Positions 8,907 to 18,543 of a DNA stretch of 64,000 bases are shown piece after piece (positions within the stretch are counted from its first letter, which is position 1; each line of letters starts with the position of its first letter). The notes below the pieces were generated by a model. The model was not told the DNA's origin. It saw only the letters and a list, made by a program, of their open reading frames with translations, and did not search any database. The position numbers and the translations under genes are program-made. Source of the DNA: Pseudomonas sp. (GTDB taxonomy: Bacteria; Pseudomonadota; Gammaproteobacteria; Pseudomonadales; Pseudomonadaceae); contig VMRT01000007.1 of the NCBI GenBank assembly GCA_007713455.1, positions 372,001 through 436,000 of the forward strand, given 5' to 3'.

Positions 8907-9896
8907 ATGAGTAAGAGAGTTGCACTGGTATTGGGATCAGGTGGCGCACGGGGCTATGCGCATATCGGCGTGATCGAGGAACTGGAGGCACGAGGCTATG
9001 AGATCGCCTGCATTGCAGGCTGTTCAATGGGCGCGGTCGTCGGCGGCATCTATGCAGCCGGCAAGCTCGACGAGTACCGCAGCTGGATCGAAAGCCTCGA
9101 TTATCTGGATCTGCTGCGCCTGGTCGACCCGAGCTTCAGTCTCGGCGCGATCCGCGGCGAAAAGGTGTTCGGCCGCATCCGCGACATGGTCGGCAAGACC
9201 CGCATCGAGGATCTGCCGATTCCGTTCACCGCGGTCGCCACCGACCTGACCAATCAGCAAGAAATCTGGTTTCAGGAAGGCAGCCTGGAACTGGCGATGC
9301 GCGCCTCCGCGGCCATCCCGAGCCTGTTCACGCCGGTCATGCAGGGCAATCGCATGCTGGTCGACGGCGGCCTGCTCAATCCCCTACCGATCGTCCCGGT
9401 GGTGTCGGCGCATTGCGACATGATCATCGCGGTCAACCTCAACGCCAACAATCACAAGCAATATCCGCTGCCGGAGATCGAGCGCCCCGGCCGCTTCGAC
9501 TCGCTCATGACCTCGATCAGCTCGCACATCCCGTTCTGGCGCAAGGACGAAGCCGAGCTGACCGAACAGATCGAGGATATCCGCGCAGGCGAATTGACTC
9601 GCGGTGATCAGCCACCGGCCGCACCGACCAGCCGCAGCGCGCCTCGATCGGCGGAAGGCTCGACGGTAATCGATGTGACTGGCCCGGCGTCGCTGCTGGA
9701 GCTGATCAACCAGAGCTTCGATGTCATGCAGTCGTCGCTGGCGCAGTACAAGATCGCCGGCTATCCGCCGAATGTACTGGTCAATATTCCGAAGCGGGCC
9801 TGCCGCTTCTACGAGTTCTACAAGGCGCCGGAGCTCATAGCGCTGGGCCGCATCGTCGCCCACGACGCCCTCGTGCGCTACGAAGAGGAGCAGTGA
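8907..9896 (+). CDS. Patatin-like phospholipase family protein (RssA-type)
   Basis: The 329-residue protein has the patatin signature in order: oxyanion-hole GSGGARG (residues 10-16), nucleophile S40 in GCSMG, and aspartate D153 in DGG, giving the expected Ser-Asp dyad. It is likely a cytoplasmic serine esterase or phospholipase of the RssA group. There is no signal peptide and no outer-membrane barrel, so it is not a type V PlpD-like secreted form. A GGGAGA ribosome site precedes the ATG. It converges on the AI-2E permease gene with only 15 bases between the stops. Confidence 0.87.
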   Translation: MSKRVALVLGSGGARGYAHIGVIEELEARGYEIACIAGCSMGAVVGGIYAAGKLDEYRSWIESLDYLDLLRLVDPSFSLGAIRGEKVFGRIRDMVGKTRIEDLPIPFTAVATDLTNQQEIWFQEGSLELAMRASAAIPSLFTPVMQGNRMLVDGGLLNPLPIVPVVSAHCDMIIAVNLNANNHKQYPLPEIERPGRFDSLMTSISSHIPFWRKDEAELTEQIEDIRAGELTRGDQPPAAPTSRSAPRSAEGSTVIDVTGPASLLELINQSFDVMQSSLAQYKIAGYPPNVLVNIPKRACRFYEFYKAPELIALGRIVAHDALVRYEEEQ

Positions 9897-9911
9897 CCGG
9901 CAGACGCCACC

Positions 9912-11006
9912 TCACCGCCCGGCAGGTTCCCGCCGCTCGTTCGCGAGCTGCGTCGATTCGTGCGGTGGCATCTGCGGCACCTCCTTGATCAGCCAGTCAC
10001 CCAGCAGGCTATAGGCGACCGCGAGCAGGGTCGGGCCGAGGAACAGCCCCATGAAACCGAACGCGAGAATGCCGCCGAACACACCGAGCAGCACCACCAC
10101 CAGCGGCAGATTGCCTCCTCGGCTGATCAGATAGGGTTTGAGCACGTTGTCCACGCCGCTGATGATGAACATCCCCCAGATGCCGAGGAAGATCGCCATA
10201 CCGTAATCGCCCTGCCAGGCCAGCCAGGCAGCGGCTGGGCCCCAGATCAGCGGCGGCACCATGATGAAGCTACAGGCGAAGGTCAGCAGCCCGAGCACCA
10301 GCGCTCCCGGCACCCCGGCGATGAGAAAACCGATGTAGGCCAGAATCGCCTGAGCCGCGGCAGTGCCGATCACCCCGTTGACCACTCGCTGCACCGTCCC
10401 CGCAACGAGTTCCAGATAATGATCCGCTCGGTCACCGATCAGCCTGTGCAACAGGCTATGGACGAATGCCGACAAGCGTGGCCCATCGCGATAGAAGAAG
10501 AACACCAGCACCAGGCTCAGCGCCAGTTCGAGCATCCCGCCGCCGATGCGCGCGCTGCGCACCAAGAGCCAGTTGGCGACTTGGCCGATGTAGGGCCGAA
10601 TGCTGGCGATCAGCGCAGTGCCCTGCTCGTCCACGGTGCTCCAGAAATTCAGCAGTGCATCGCCTATCAGCGGCACCTCACCCAGCCAGGCCGGCGCCGG
10701 CGGCAGTCCCTCGACCTGCAGATCGTGCAGCAATGCATTGGCATCGCGTATCTGGTCGGCGATGTTGAAGCCCAGCCAAACCAGCGGCACCGCCACCAGA
10801 ACCATCCAGCTGAACGTGAGCAGACCGGCGGCGAGCGTGGCATTGCCATTCAGCCAACGGGTCAGCACGCGCATGACCGGCCAGCTGGCGAATGCCAGAA
10901 CGGCAGCCCAGAACAACGCGGAAGCAAAGGGCGCCAGTACCCAGAGACAGGCGGCCAGCAGCCCGAGGAGCAGAATCTGCACCAGCAGGCGATCATTGTT
11001 GAGCAT
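9912..11006 (-). CDS. AI-2E family transporter (PerM/YdiK type)
   Basis: The 364-residue protein has about eight membrane helices and belongs to the AI-2E/UPF0118 permease family. The family-typical segment near PLIWGPAAAWLAWQGD and the C-terminal LGVFGGILAFGFMGLFLGP motif are present. Characterised members include sodium/proton antiporters and, less certainly, autoinducer exporters, so the transported molecule is unknown. The gene stands alone on the minus strand between a convergent patatin gene and the upstream DUF4892 gene. Confidence 0.85.
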   Translation of the reverse strand: MLNNDRLLVQILLLGLLAACLWVLAPFASALFWAAVLAFASWPVMRVLTRWLNGNATLAAGLLTFSWMVLVAVPLVWLGFNIADQIRDANALLHDLQVEGLPPAPAWLGEVPLIGDALLNFWSTVDEQGTALIASIRPYIGQVANWLLVRSARIGGGMLELALSLVLVFFFYRDGPRLSAFVHSLLHRLIGDRADHYLELVAGTVQRVVNGVIGTAAAQAILAYIGFLIAGVPGALVLGLLTFACSFIMVPPLIWGPAAAWLAWQGDYGMAIFLGIWGMFIISGVDNVLKPYLISRGGNLPLVVVLLGVFGGILAFGFMGLFLGPTLLAVAYSLLGDWLIKEVPQMPPHESTQLANERREPAGR

Positions 11007-11091
11007 GTGAAATTACTCTACTGAAAAGAGCCGGCGCGTTCTGTCAGCGTGACGCGTCAGCGAAGACGGCTATTGCAGCCGTTACGCAGGA

Positions 11092-11895
11092 TCAGCGCAA
11101 TAGTCTGATGAGCAGGCCGGGTTGCTCCGAGTCATCCACTTCCAGGCGACCGCCACGAATGCGTTCGGCGATCAGCGCTTCACGCCAGGCGGCTGCGCTA
11201 CGCCCGGCCAGGCTCACCCGCGTTGTGCTGTCCAGACGCATGACATTGGCCAGCAGCACGCCCCACTCGGCAGTCGGCTCATCGGCCAGATCGGGCAAAC
11301 GCAGCTCCCCGGTGCTACGCAGCTGTCGCTGCAATGTCGCCGCAGTCGGCAGCACACCAGCCAGAGGCCGGTCGGAGTGGAGTTGCTCGACGTGCAGATA
11401 AGGCCTGCCGTTGCCACGGGTAATCCCGTAAAGCGCGATCAGCTCGCCTTCACCGCCTGGCATGCGTGCCAGCAGATAGGCCTGCCGCGCTTCAGGACCG
11501 TAAAGCATGGACTTGTTGAAGATAGCGTTGGCCCAGAGGCTGCTGGAACCGCACTCGCGCCCTTCGCACCAGAAAAGCAGTTCGGCGCCCTGTTGCAACA
11601 GCGTGCCGCGAGCCTCGGTAAAGGCTTCAATACCCGTGTGCGTGGCTGGCAATTGATAGGTGATCGCGGTCAGCTCGCCAGAGACGACCACCTGGGAGGC
11701 CATCCGCAGGTTGCCACTGATGCGACGTATCGAGTCCTGCGGATACACCCGCTCCTGAACCTGGGTTTGCCGGTAATCGACGATCTGCGCCTGGGCAAAA
11801 CGAGGCAGGCGCTCCAGATCGGCGCTCCCGGTAACGTCAGCCGCCAGCACAGCGGCGGAGAAAAACGCCGCCGCTGCTATCCATGCACTTCGCAT
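11092..11895 (-). CDS. DUF4892 domain-containing exported protein
   Basis: The 267-residue product has a signal peptide (MRSAWIAAAAFFSAAVLA) followed by the DUF4892 region, including ERLPRFAQAQIVD and the FWCEGRECGSSSLWANAIF segment with two nearby cysteines. Such proteins are periplasmic or envelope-associated and found mainly in Pseudomonas; no activity is established. GAGGAG directly before the ATG at 11895 supports this start over the longer frame to 11958. The cysteine pair could form a disulfide in the periplasm, which is inference. Confidence 0.75.
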   Translation of the reverse strand: MRSAWIAAAAFFSAAVLAADVTGSADLERLPRFAQAQIVDYRQTQVQERVYPQDSIRRISGNLRMASQVVVSGELTAITYQLPATHTGIEAFTEARGTLLQQGAELLFWCEGRECGSSSLWANAIFNKSMLYGPEARQAYLLARMPGGEGELIALYGITRGNGRPYLHVEQLHSDRPLAGVLPTAATLQRQLRSTGELRLPDLADEPTAEWGVLLANVMRLDSTTRVSLAGRSAAAWREALIAERIRGGRLEVDDSEQPGLLIRLLR

Positions 11896-12129
11896 AACTC
11901 TCCTCAACGGGACACCTTCGACTGCTTGACGAAGCTCAACCGGCGTATCGCGTCGCATGGACCCGATAGGCTCAGAACGTCAGCAGGCCGGTTCTCGCAG
12001 GGAAACGTGGCTCTGTAGCGATCAATCATTGCGCTGGCTCTGCTGGAACATTGCTTCCCAGCCTCGCCAGTTGGCAAAAGCAAGTCAAGCAAGGGTTTGC
12101 GAGAGAGTATTGCGAGCCCGCTGGATACG

Positions 12130-12987
12130 TCAGTCGCGCAAGAAGCTGTTGAATACCCTGGCGACCGCCTCAGCGCCGATGTCATCGTCCAGATGCAAAT
12201 GATGCCCACCCGCCAAGCGGCGGATATCGAACGGGAACCCTTCGACAAGTTCGAGCAGCTCAGGCTGCGTCATCAGCCCCTGCTCGGCCAGCACCAGGCT
12301 GGTCGGGCAAGCGACCCGATTGACGAAAGCCAGCGCATGGGCGCGCGTCAGTCGCATGGCCGAAGGCAGCATCAGACGTGGATCGGTGCGCCAGGTATAG
12401 CCGCCGGGGACAGGCATCAACCCGCGCTGTGCGAGCATTTCGGCCGCCTCGCGACTGACCGCGCCGACGCCTTTCATCCGCGCTTGCACAGCCTGGTCGA
12501 AACTCGCGTAGACCGGTTTGCGCTTGTCGTTCACCGCGAGCAGCGCCTCAAGTGCGGACCCAAGCTTCTGCGGCGCGCTATCCGCTTCGCCGGTGTAGGG
12601 GATTACGCCGTCGATCAATGCCAGCCGCTCGACGCGCTCGGGTAGCGCACCGGCGAGCAGCACGGAAACGATCGCGCCCATGGAGTGCCCGAGCAATGAA
12701 AAGCGTTGCCAGCCGAACTGCTCGGCGACCTGCAGCACGTCATGGACGTAGTCCCAGATGTTGTAGCCGGCCCCGATCGGGCGATGATCGGAATGGCCAT
12801 GGCCGGGCAGATCCAGCGCCACGATGCGCAGCCCTTGTAGCCGCGGCGCCAGACGACTGAACGTCGCAGCGTTATCCAGCCAGCCATGCAGCGCAATCAC
12901 CGGCTTGCCGTCGTCGGGCCCGTAAAGATGCGCCGCCACTTCGAGGTGCGGCAGGCTCAGCCGGACCTCTTCGAACAGCACGCTCAT
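12130..12987 (-). CDS. Alpha/beta hydrolase
   Basis: The 285-residue protein is a classic alpha/beta hydrolase: HGWLDNA oxyanion region at about residue 34, DLPGHGHSD at about 59-67, and nucleophile S102 in GHSMG. A catalytic histidine is likely in the C-terminal LAGGHHLHLD segment. The substrate is unknown. The ATG at 12987 overlaps the stop of the upstream hydrolase by four bases (ATGA) and has AAGGGG upstream, so the two are coupled. It has no signal peptide and should be cytoplasmic. Confidence 0.83.
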   Translation of the reverse strand: MSVLFEEVRLSLPHLEVAAHLYGPDDGKPVIALHGWLDNAATFSRLAPRLQGLRIVALDLPGHGHSDHRPIGAGYNIWDYVHDVLQVAEQFGWQRFSLLGHSMGAIVSVLLAGALPERVERLALIDGVIPYTGEADSAPQKLGSALEALLAVNDKRKPVYASFDQAVQARMKGVGAVSREAAEMLAQRGLMPVPGGYTWRTDPRLMLPSAMRLTRAHALAFVNRVACPTSLVLAEQGLMTQPELLELVEGFPFDIRRLAGGHHLHLDDDIGAEAVARVFNSFLRD

Positions 12988-13796
12988 GCAGCCCCCTTGG
13001 AAAGCTCGGTATAGCCGCTCCAACGGCCGAGAAGTTCACGCAGTTTTTCGGCGGTCTGCTGCGGCTGTTCGAATGGAAACATGTGGCCTCCGGGCAACGT
13101 GTGCGCTTCGCCGCGCGACATCAGCCGCAGCAGATAACCATGATGCGGCAGCACGACACGACTATCGCGCCCACGGATCATGGCCAGCGGAATCTTCAAG
13201 GCCGGCGGCCAACCGGGAGTGAGATGCGGCACGCTGCGATAGATACTGATTTCGGTTTGCGGATCGAAACGCAGGCGCAGCCCCTGCCCCACAGGCTCCA
13301 GACCATGCTCGATATAGGCTTCGAGGCATTCCGGATCAAAACTGCTGAACAGGGCCTTGCCGGCGAAATACGCACGTGCCTCTTCGACACTGGCGAACTG
13401 TTCGCGCCGTCCCAGCGTACGGCCGGCCGGCGTCAGCCGGTCGATGAAACCGAGGCGCTTGGCCGCCCAGATCACTGTCTGGTCGAACCAGGTCGGTATC
13501 GGCGAATCCAGCATGACGACCCCGTGGTACAGCTCCGGACGCAACAACGCGGCGCGGTAATGCAGCATACCGCCGAACGAATGCCCTACTCCCCACACCG
13601 GCTCGTGCAATCGCTCGAGCTGCTCGAACAACTCATCGAGTAGATTGTTCCAGTTATCGTCGACTGGAAAGCGCGGATCGTGCCCGTGGCGGTCCATGTG
13701 CGTAACCCGGTATTCGGGCGCCAGGGCGTCGAACAGCTTGCGATAGGTGGCCGAGGGAAAGCCATTGGCGTGGGCGAAAAAGATGCGTTGCGACAT
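12984..13796 (-). CDS. Alpha/beta fold hydrolase
   Basis: The product, about 270 residues from the ATG at 13796, has an HANGFPS N-terminal motif, MDRHGHDPRF and nucleophile S73 in GHSFG. The C-terminal LPGGHMFPFE probably carries the catalytic histidine. HANGFP-type members are common in Pseudomonas next to a second hydrolase, as here, and their substrates are not established. The start is uncertain: ATG codons at 13796 and 13805 both lack a good Shine-Dalgarno site. The gene overlaps the downstream hydrolase. Confidence 0.8.
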   Translation of the reverse strand: MSQRIFFAHANGFPSATYRKLFDALAPEYRVTHMDRHGHDPRFPVDDNWNNLLDELFEQLERLHEPVWGVGHSFGGMLHYRAALLRPELYHGVVMLDSPIPTWFDQTVIWAAKRLGFIDRLTPAGRTLGRREQFASVEEARAYFAGKALFSSFDPECLEAYIEHGLEPVGQGLRLRFDPQTEISIYRSVPHLTPGWPPALKIPLAMIRGRDSRVVLPHHGYLLRLMSRGEAHTLPGGHMFPFEQPQQTAEKLRELLGRWSGYTELSKGAA

Positions 13797-13925
13797 GGAA
13801 GACATTGCCGGACAGACTGAGGCCTCATTGTCTGGCAGGCCTCGGCAGGCGGCAATCGCCATAGCCCTGCCGAATGAAGGGCATTCAGGCCAATCAGCAG
13901 GCCGCAATGTCCCCCGGCTTTGCTG

Positions 13926-14369
13926 TCAGCCCACCGGACCACCCTTTTCCAGCGGTACGATCGCGACGGTCAAACGTGAAATGCAACTTGGCTTACCGTC
14001 CTCGCCGCTGAGACGGATATCCCAGACATGGGTCGAGCGCCCCAGATGCACCGGCTGGCATACGCCTGTCACGCGTCCGCTGCGCAAACCGCGCAGATGG
14101 TTGGCGTTCACTTCGAGTCCAACGCAATAGAACTTGCTGCTGTCGATGCAGTGATAGCTGGCCATCGAACCAAGGGTTTCAGCCAGCACCACCGAGGCAC
14201 CGCCATGTAGCAGGCCATAAGGCTGATGAGTGCGTGCATCGACCGGCATGCTGGCGGTAATGGACGCGTCATCGAAGGTCTCGAAGCGGATGTCCAGCAA
14301 TTCGGTGATGGTGTTCTTGCGGGTGCTGTGAAGCTCTTCCAGGTTGGGCTGACGGTGCCAGATACTCAA
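13926..14369 (-). CDS. Hotdog fold thioesterase (YdiI/EntH-like)
   Basis: The 147-residue single-hotdog protein contains the family core PYGLLHGGASVVLAETLGS, whose glutamate (E64) acts as the catalytic base in E. coli YdiI. It likely hydrolyses aryl- or acyl-CoA esters. No ATG fits the N-terminus. A TTG at 14369 aligns with the YdiI start and has AGGAG eight bases upstream, so a TTG start is proposed. The ATG at 14376 is out of frame. P. aeruginosa has a comparable gene near gpsA and fabAB. Confidence 0.85.
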   Translation of the reverse strand: MSIWHRQPNLEELHSTRKNTITELLDIRFETFDDASITASMPVDARTHQPYGLLHGGASVVLAETLGSMASYHCIDSSKFYCVGLEVNANHLRGLRSGRVTGVCQPVHLGRSTHVWDIRLSGEDGKPSCISRLTVAIVPLEKGGPVG

Positions 14370-14448
14370 GGCGCATACTCCTGAGGACTATTGTTGTTCT
14401 TGATCGATGTGTCGCCGTGGGCAAAACAGCCTGGCGGACCGGTCAACC

Positions 14449-14907
14449 CTAACCAACGTGACGCAAGGACACCAGCCGCATCAACCCTCCGGCCATTGCC
14501 TCACCCTCCAGCTCCGCCAGGGATGCGGTCGCCATCGGCACAGGCTCCGCGTAGTTGCCGTTCACCAGCCAGCCGGCAAGATTGCCGACGAAGGGCTGGT
14601 GGGTGACCAGTAACAGATCGCGCTCGCCACGCAGATCGAGCTGGCGCAATGCTTCGCCGAGATCGGCTTCTGGCGTCAGCCAGTCCACGGTTTCACATTC
14701 ACCCTCGAAGCCGAGCGCCTTGCGCACCTCGTCCGCAGTCTGCTGCGCGCGATGAAACGGGCTGACGAGGATCGTTTGCAGCGGCTTACCGCGAAGAAAG
14801 GTGGCGCTGCGGCGCACGTCGCGGCGGCCCCCCTCGGTCAGGTTGCGCTCCGCATCGGTGCGGGCGCGGGGCTCGGCTTCGCCATGTCGTAGCAGCCACA
14901 GCTTCAT
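14449..14907 (-). CDS. sixA: Phosphohistidine phosphatase SixA
   Basis: The 152-residue histidine-phosphatase family protein starts MKLWLLRHGEAEP, with the catalytic H8 in the RHG motif. SixA removes phosphate from histidine phosphotransfer domains and, in E. coli, acts on the nitrogen PTS protein NPr. Its size matches the family. The ATG overlaps the stop of the DUF4389 gene by four bases (ATGA), so the two are translated together; this pairing recurs in Pseudomonas next to gpsA. Confidence 0.9.
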   Translation of the reverse strand: MKLWLLRHGEAEPRARTDAERNLTEGGRRDVRRSATFLRGKPLQTILVSPFHRAQQTADEVRKALGFEGECETVDWLTPEADLGEALRQLDLRGERDLLLVTHQPFVGNLAGWLVNGNYAEPVPMATASLAELEGEAMAGGLMRLVSLRHVG

Positions 14908-15260
14908 GCCGTCGGCCCCTGCGGAGAGTCCTTCGGCTCGGTCGGCGCAGCGGGCGGAACCGGGGTGGCCAGCTCGACATCCGCCGGACGCGGGGTCGGC
15001 CAGTCCGAAAGCGGCCAGGGCTTGCGTTCGGTATTGAAGGTGGCGAAACGGCCAATCTGCGCGATGTACTGGCTGAGGCTGTCGCCAAAGCCCTGCAGGC
15101 TGGAGTCTGGATACCCCTTGACCAGGCGCATTACCAGCTGCAGCACCACGACCACCAGCAGGGCCAGTTCGGCCAATTGCCAGACGAAGAAGAAGATCAG
15201 CATCCAGACGGCTCGCAGGATCAGCGATTCCCGATCCGTTGCCTGGTTCGATTGACTCAT
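14904..15260 (-). CDS. DUF4389 domain-containing membrane protein
   Basis: The 118-residue protein has one long or two short hydrophobic helices (about residues 14-45) and the DUF4389 core GYPDSSLQGFGDSLSQYI. Its proline-rich tail ends in TEPKDSPQGPTA. It is likely anchored in the inner membrane; no function is known. An AGAGGA ribosome site precedes the ATG. It sits between gpsA (upstream, 21 bases away) and sixA (overlapping), so the three are probably one operon. Confidence 0.83.
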   Translation of the reverse strand: MSQSNQATDRESLILRAVWMLIFFFVWQLAELALLVVVVLQLVMRLVKGYPDSSLQGFGDSLSQYIAQIGRFATFNTERKPWPLSDWPTPRPADVELATPVPPAAPTEPKDSPQGPTA

Positions 15261-15281
15261 GGAATGTCCTCTACGCTCGGC

Positions 15282-16304
15282 TCAGAAACCGTCGGTTGAA
15301 ATGAAGTCCACATCGGTCTTGGGCTCGCCACGCATCAGCACACCGATGATCTGATCGAGCGTACGCCCCTCGAACAGGATGGCATGCAGACCCGCGACCA
15401 GCGGCATGTACACCTGCAGTTCCTCGGCCTTGCACTTGAGCACCTTGATAGTGTTGACGCCTTCCGCGACCTCGCCCAGCCGGGAAACCGCCTCCTCCAG
15501 ACTGAGGCCTTCGCCCAGGGCGTAGCCCACCTGGAAATTGCGACTCTTGGGCGAGGTGCAGGTCACGATCAGATCGCCAACCCCTGCCAGCCCGAGAAAG
15601 GTCATGGGATTGGCGCCCAGCTTCACGGCGAAACGAGTCATTTCCGCAAGAGCGCGGGTGATAAGCATGCTACGGGTGTTCTCACCCATGCCCAGAGCTG
15701 CGGCCATACCCGCCATGATCGCGTAGACGTTCTTCAATGCCCCGCCCAGCTCGACGCCGAAGCGATCGGAGCTGGCATAGACACGGAAGGTGCGGCCATG
15801 CAGCACCTGCTGCACACTCCGGCACAAGGCTTCGTCCTGGCTCGCCACCACAGTCGCGGTCAAAGCGTGCTCGGCCACTTCTCGCGCCAGGTTCGGTCCG
15901 GACAGCACGCCAATGCGCGCTTGCGGCGCGATCTGCTCGAGAATCTGGCTCATCAGCATGAAGCCGTCCGCCTCGATGCCTTTGGTGGTACTGACCAGCA
16001 TCTTGCCGCCGAGCTGCGCCGCGAACGGCTGCAGTGCCTGACGCAGCGCGCTGGACGGCAGCGCAACGAAGATCAGCTCGCAGGCATCGAGGGTCGACGA
16101 CAGATCGGTGGTCGGCTCGACCTGCGCAAGGATCTCGACGCCTTTCAGATAGCGAGGGTTCTGTCGCAGCGTCCGGATGCTTTCGGCCTGCTCCGCATCG
16201 CGCATCCAGAGCAGGACGTGGTGACCATTCTCGGCCAGCAGATTGGCGATCGCGGTACCGAAACTGCCGCCGCCGAGTACCGCGATGGGTTGCTGTCGTG
16301 TCAT
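15282..16304 (-). CDS. gpsA: Glycerol-3-phosphate dehydrogenase [NAD(P)+]
   Basis: The 340-residue enzyme reduces dihydroxyacetone phosphate to sn-glycerol-3-phosphate for phospholipid synthesis. The N-terminal dinucleotide site is [10 protein letters not shown], followed by the STTKGIE and GALKNVYAI segments, the latter with the catalytic lysine. The ATG at 16304 matches Pseudomonas orthologues. A second ATG at 16325 would leave a leader of only about 14 bases behind the predicted -10 box, which also favours 16304. The head-to-head neighbours are the fabA-fabB lipid genes. Confidence 0.95.
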   Translation of the reverse strand: MTRQQPIAVLGGGSFGTAIANLLAENGHHVLLWMRDAEQAESIRTLRQNPRYLKGVEILAQVEPTTDLSSTLDACELIFVALPSSALRQALQPFAAQLGGKMLVSTTKGIEADGFMLMSQILEQIAPQARIGVLSGPNLAREVAEHALTATVVASQDEALCRSVQQVLHGRTFRVYASSDRFGVELGGALKNVYAIMAGMAAALGMGENTRSMLITRALAEMTRFAVKLGANPMTFLGLAGVGDLIVTCTSPKSRNFQVGYALGEGLSLEEAVSRLGEVAEGVNTIKVLKCKAEELQVYMPLVAGLHAILFEGRTLDQIIGVLMRGEPKTDVDFISTDGF

Positions 16305-16345
16305 GAGGAATCCGTTGTTGGCCATCCGAAATGGCAGTGCCGGGC

Positions 16346-16374
16346 ATTATACGTTTCATCTTCACAGCGGCCAG
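16346..16374 (-). promoter_or_regulatory. Predicted sigma70 promoter of gpsA
   Basis: On the minus strand a perfect TATAAT lies at 16346-16351. A weak -35 box (CTGGCC, 16369-16374) stands 17 bases upstream. The predicted start near 16340 leaves a leader of about 35 bases before the gpsA ATG. Confidence 0.6.
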
Positions 16375-16734
16375 CGCAACTACGGGGCCCAGTGAAATCA
16401 TTTGGTTACAGTCGTCACGAAGACTATTCCAGAGCCTCCCCAGGGCCCTTGGATCGGTATTCGTTCACGCCATGCAACCGTCCCTGCAACGATTGTCTAT
16501 AGAGGACACGCTGTCGCAAGGTCCTCGTTCGCCGTTAAGGAGTGTTAAAGTAGCCGCCCAATTCTGTCTTTGCGCGTTCAGCCGCAGGTACGGGTTGAAT
16601 GGCGTCGCTGTTGGCGGGCTGTGACTTTAGCCACAACGCGGCAGTCTATGACTAGTCTTGATGATCAGGCCTCGAATTCTGGCCCGGTATGTAAGCAGCA
16701 AAGCCCTTCGCAAGGGGCCCATTGAGGAATACGC
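16375..16734. other. Intergenic region upstream of fabA
   Basis: This 360-base stretch lies between the gpsA promoter and fabA. I see no gene in it. It must hold the fabA-fabB promoter, but no box pair is convincing. Near its end is a short hairpin (CCCTT-CGC-AAGGG around 16708-16720), followed by the ribosome site GAGG about seven bases before the fabA ATG. The upstream part carries only short degenerate A/T-rich runs. Confidence 0.5.
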
Positions 16735-17250
16735 ATGACCAAACAACACGCCTTTACTCGGGAAGACCTGCTTCGTTGCAGCCGCGGCGAACTCTTCGGT
16801 CCCGGTAATGCGCAACTGCCCGCGCCGAACATGCTGATGGTCGATCGTATCGTTCACATCAGTGAAGTGGGCGGCAAGTATGGCAAGGGCGAACTGGTCG
16901 CCGAACTGGACATCAACCCTGATCTCTGGTTCTTCGCTTGCCATTTCGAAGGCGATCCGGTCATGCCCGGCTGCCTGGGCCTGGATGCCATGTGGCAGCT
17001 GGTCGGCTTCTACCTCGGCTGGCAGGGCAACCCCGGCCGTGGCCGTGCCCTCGGCTCCGGCGAAGTGAAGTTCTTCGGTCAGGTTCTGCCGACCGCCAAG
17101 AAAGTCACCTACAACATTCACATCAAGCGCACCATCAACCGCTCGCTGATTCTCGGCATTGCCGATGGCACCGTCAGCGTTGATGGCCGCGAGATCTACA
17201 GTGCCGAAAGCTTGCGCGTCGGCCTGTTCACCTCTACCGACAGCTTTTGA
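16735..17250 (+). CDS. fabA: 3-hydroxydecanoyl-ACP dehydratase/isomerase
   Basis: The 171-residue enzyme dehydrates 3-hydroxyacyl-ACP and isomerises trans-2- to cis-3-decenoyl-ACP, the branch point to unsaturated fatty acids. Catalytic H70 and D84 fall at the E. coli positions ([19 protein letters not shown]). Length equals that of the E. coli protein. It is followed 11 bases later by fabB, which elongates its product, so the pair forms an operon. Confidence 0.97.
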   Translation: MTKQHAFTREDLLRCSRGELFGPGNAQLPAPNMLMVDRIVHISEVGGKYGKGELVAELDINPDLWFFACHFEGDPVMPGCLGLDAMWQLVGFYLGWQGNPGRGRALGSGEVKFFGQVLPTAKKVTYNIHIKRTINRSLILGIADGTVSVDGREIYSAESLRVGLFTSTDSF

Positions 17251-17261
17251 AGGACATCCGC

Positions 17262-18479
17262 ATGCGTCGCGTCGTGATCACTGGCCTGGGTATCGTTTCT
17301 TGCCTGGGCAATGACAAAGAGACCGTCTCCGGCAACCTGCGCGCCGGCCGCCCCGGCATTCGCTTCAACCAGTCCTACGCGGACATGGGGTTGCGCAGCC
17401 AGGTTTCCGGTTCCGTCAACCTGAACCTCGAAGAACTGATCGACCGCAAGGTCCTGCGCTTCATGGGTGACGCTGCCGCCTACGCCTATCTGGCAATGGA
17501 GCAGGCCGTGAAAGACGCCGGCTTCACCCTCGATGACATCTCCAACCCGCGCATCGGCCTGGTGGCCGGCTCAGGTGGTGCTTCGACCATCAACCAGATG
17601 GAAGCCATCGACATCCTGCGCGAGAAGGGCGTCAAGCGCATCGGCCCATATCGTGTTCCGCGCACCATGAGCAGCACGGTATCCGCCTGCCTGGCAACGC
17701 CGTTCCGTATCAAGGGCATCAACTACTCCATCGCTTCGGCCTGCGCCACCAGCGCGCACTGCATCGGCCACGCCATGGAGCAAATCCAGATGGGCAAGCA
17801 GGATGTGGTCTTCGCCGGTGGTGGTGAAGAAGAGCATTACAGCCAGAGCTGCCTGTTCGACGCCATGGGCGCGCTGTCCAGCCAGTACAACGATACGCCG
17901 GAGAAGGCCTCCCGCGCCTATGATGCCAAGCGTGACGGTTTCGTCATTGCCGGCGGTGGCGGCATGGTGGTGGTCGAAGAGTTGGAGCACGCACTCAAGC
18001 GCGGCGCCAAGATCTACGCGGAAATCGTCGGCTACGGCGCTACTTCCGACGGCTACGACATGGTTGCGCCGAGTGGCGAAGGCGCCCTGCGCTGCATGCA
18101 GCAGGCAATGTCGACCGTTGATACCACGATCGACTACCTCAACACCCACGGCACCTCCACGCCGGTCGGTGACGTGGCCGAGATAAAGGCCGTGCGCAAC
18201 ATGTTCGGCGACAAGATCCCGACCATCAGCTCGACCAAGAGCCTGTCCGGTCACTCGCTGGGCGCTGCAGGCGTTCATGAAGCGATCTACTCGATGCTGA
18301 TGATGGAAGGCAACTTCATCGCGGGCTCCGCCAACATCGACGAGCTGGATCCGGAAGTCGCGGACATGCCGATTCTTCGCGAAACCCGCGAGAACGTGCA
18401 GCTCGATACCGTGATGAGCAACAGCTTCGGCTTCGGTGGCACCAACTCCACACTGGTGCTGCGCCGCTACAAAGGCTGA
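17262..18479 (+). CDS. fabB: 3-oxoacyl-ACP synthase I
   Basis: The 405-residue condensing enzyme elongates cis-3-decenoyl-ACP from FabA. The Cys-His-His triad is visible as C161 (SACATS), H296 (NTHGTST) and H331 ([10 protein letters not shown]). The ATG at 17262 is preceded by AAGGA overlapping the end of fabA; an upstream in-frame TTG at 17247 is not needed. A strong intrinsic terminator follows directly. Confidence 0.97.
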   Translation: MRRVVITGLGIVSCLGNDKETVSGNLRAGRPGIRFNQSYADMGLRSQVSGSVNLNLEELIDRKVLRFMGDAAAYAYLAMEQAVKDAGFTLDDISNPRIGLVAGSGGASTINQMEAIDILREKGVKRIGPYRVPRTMSSTVSACLATPFRIKGINYSIASACATSAHCIGHAMEQIQMGKQDVVFAGGGEEEHYSQSCLFDAMGALSSQYNDTPEKASRAYDAKRDGFVIAGGGGMVVVEELEHALKRGAKIYAEIVGYGATSDGYDMVAPSGEGALRCMQQAMSTVDTTIDYLNTHGTSTPVGDVAEIKAVRNMFGDKIPTISSTKSLSGHSLGAAGVHEAIYSMLMMEGNFIAGSANIDELDPEVADMPILRETRENVQLDTVMSNSFGFGGTNSTLVLRRYKG

Positions 18480-18500
18480 GTCTGACTAGCGACAAACAAG

Positions 18501-18526
18501 AACGGCGCCCTAGGGCGCCGTTTTTT
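18501..18526 (+). terminator. Intrinsic terminator of fabA-fabB
   Basis: A perfect inverted repeat (AACGGCGCCC / GGGCGCCGTT, 18501-18522, two-base loop) is followed by six T residues. It lies 22 bases after the fabB stop. On the minus strand a weaker T-rich run follows, so it may also end sstT transcripts. Confidence 0.92.
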
Positions 18527-18543
18527 GTTTCCACCTCACGCCG

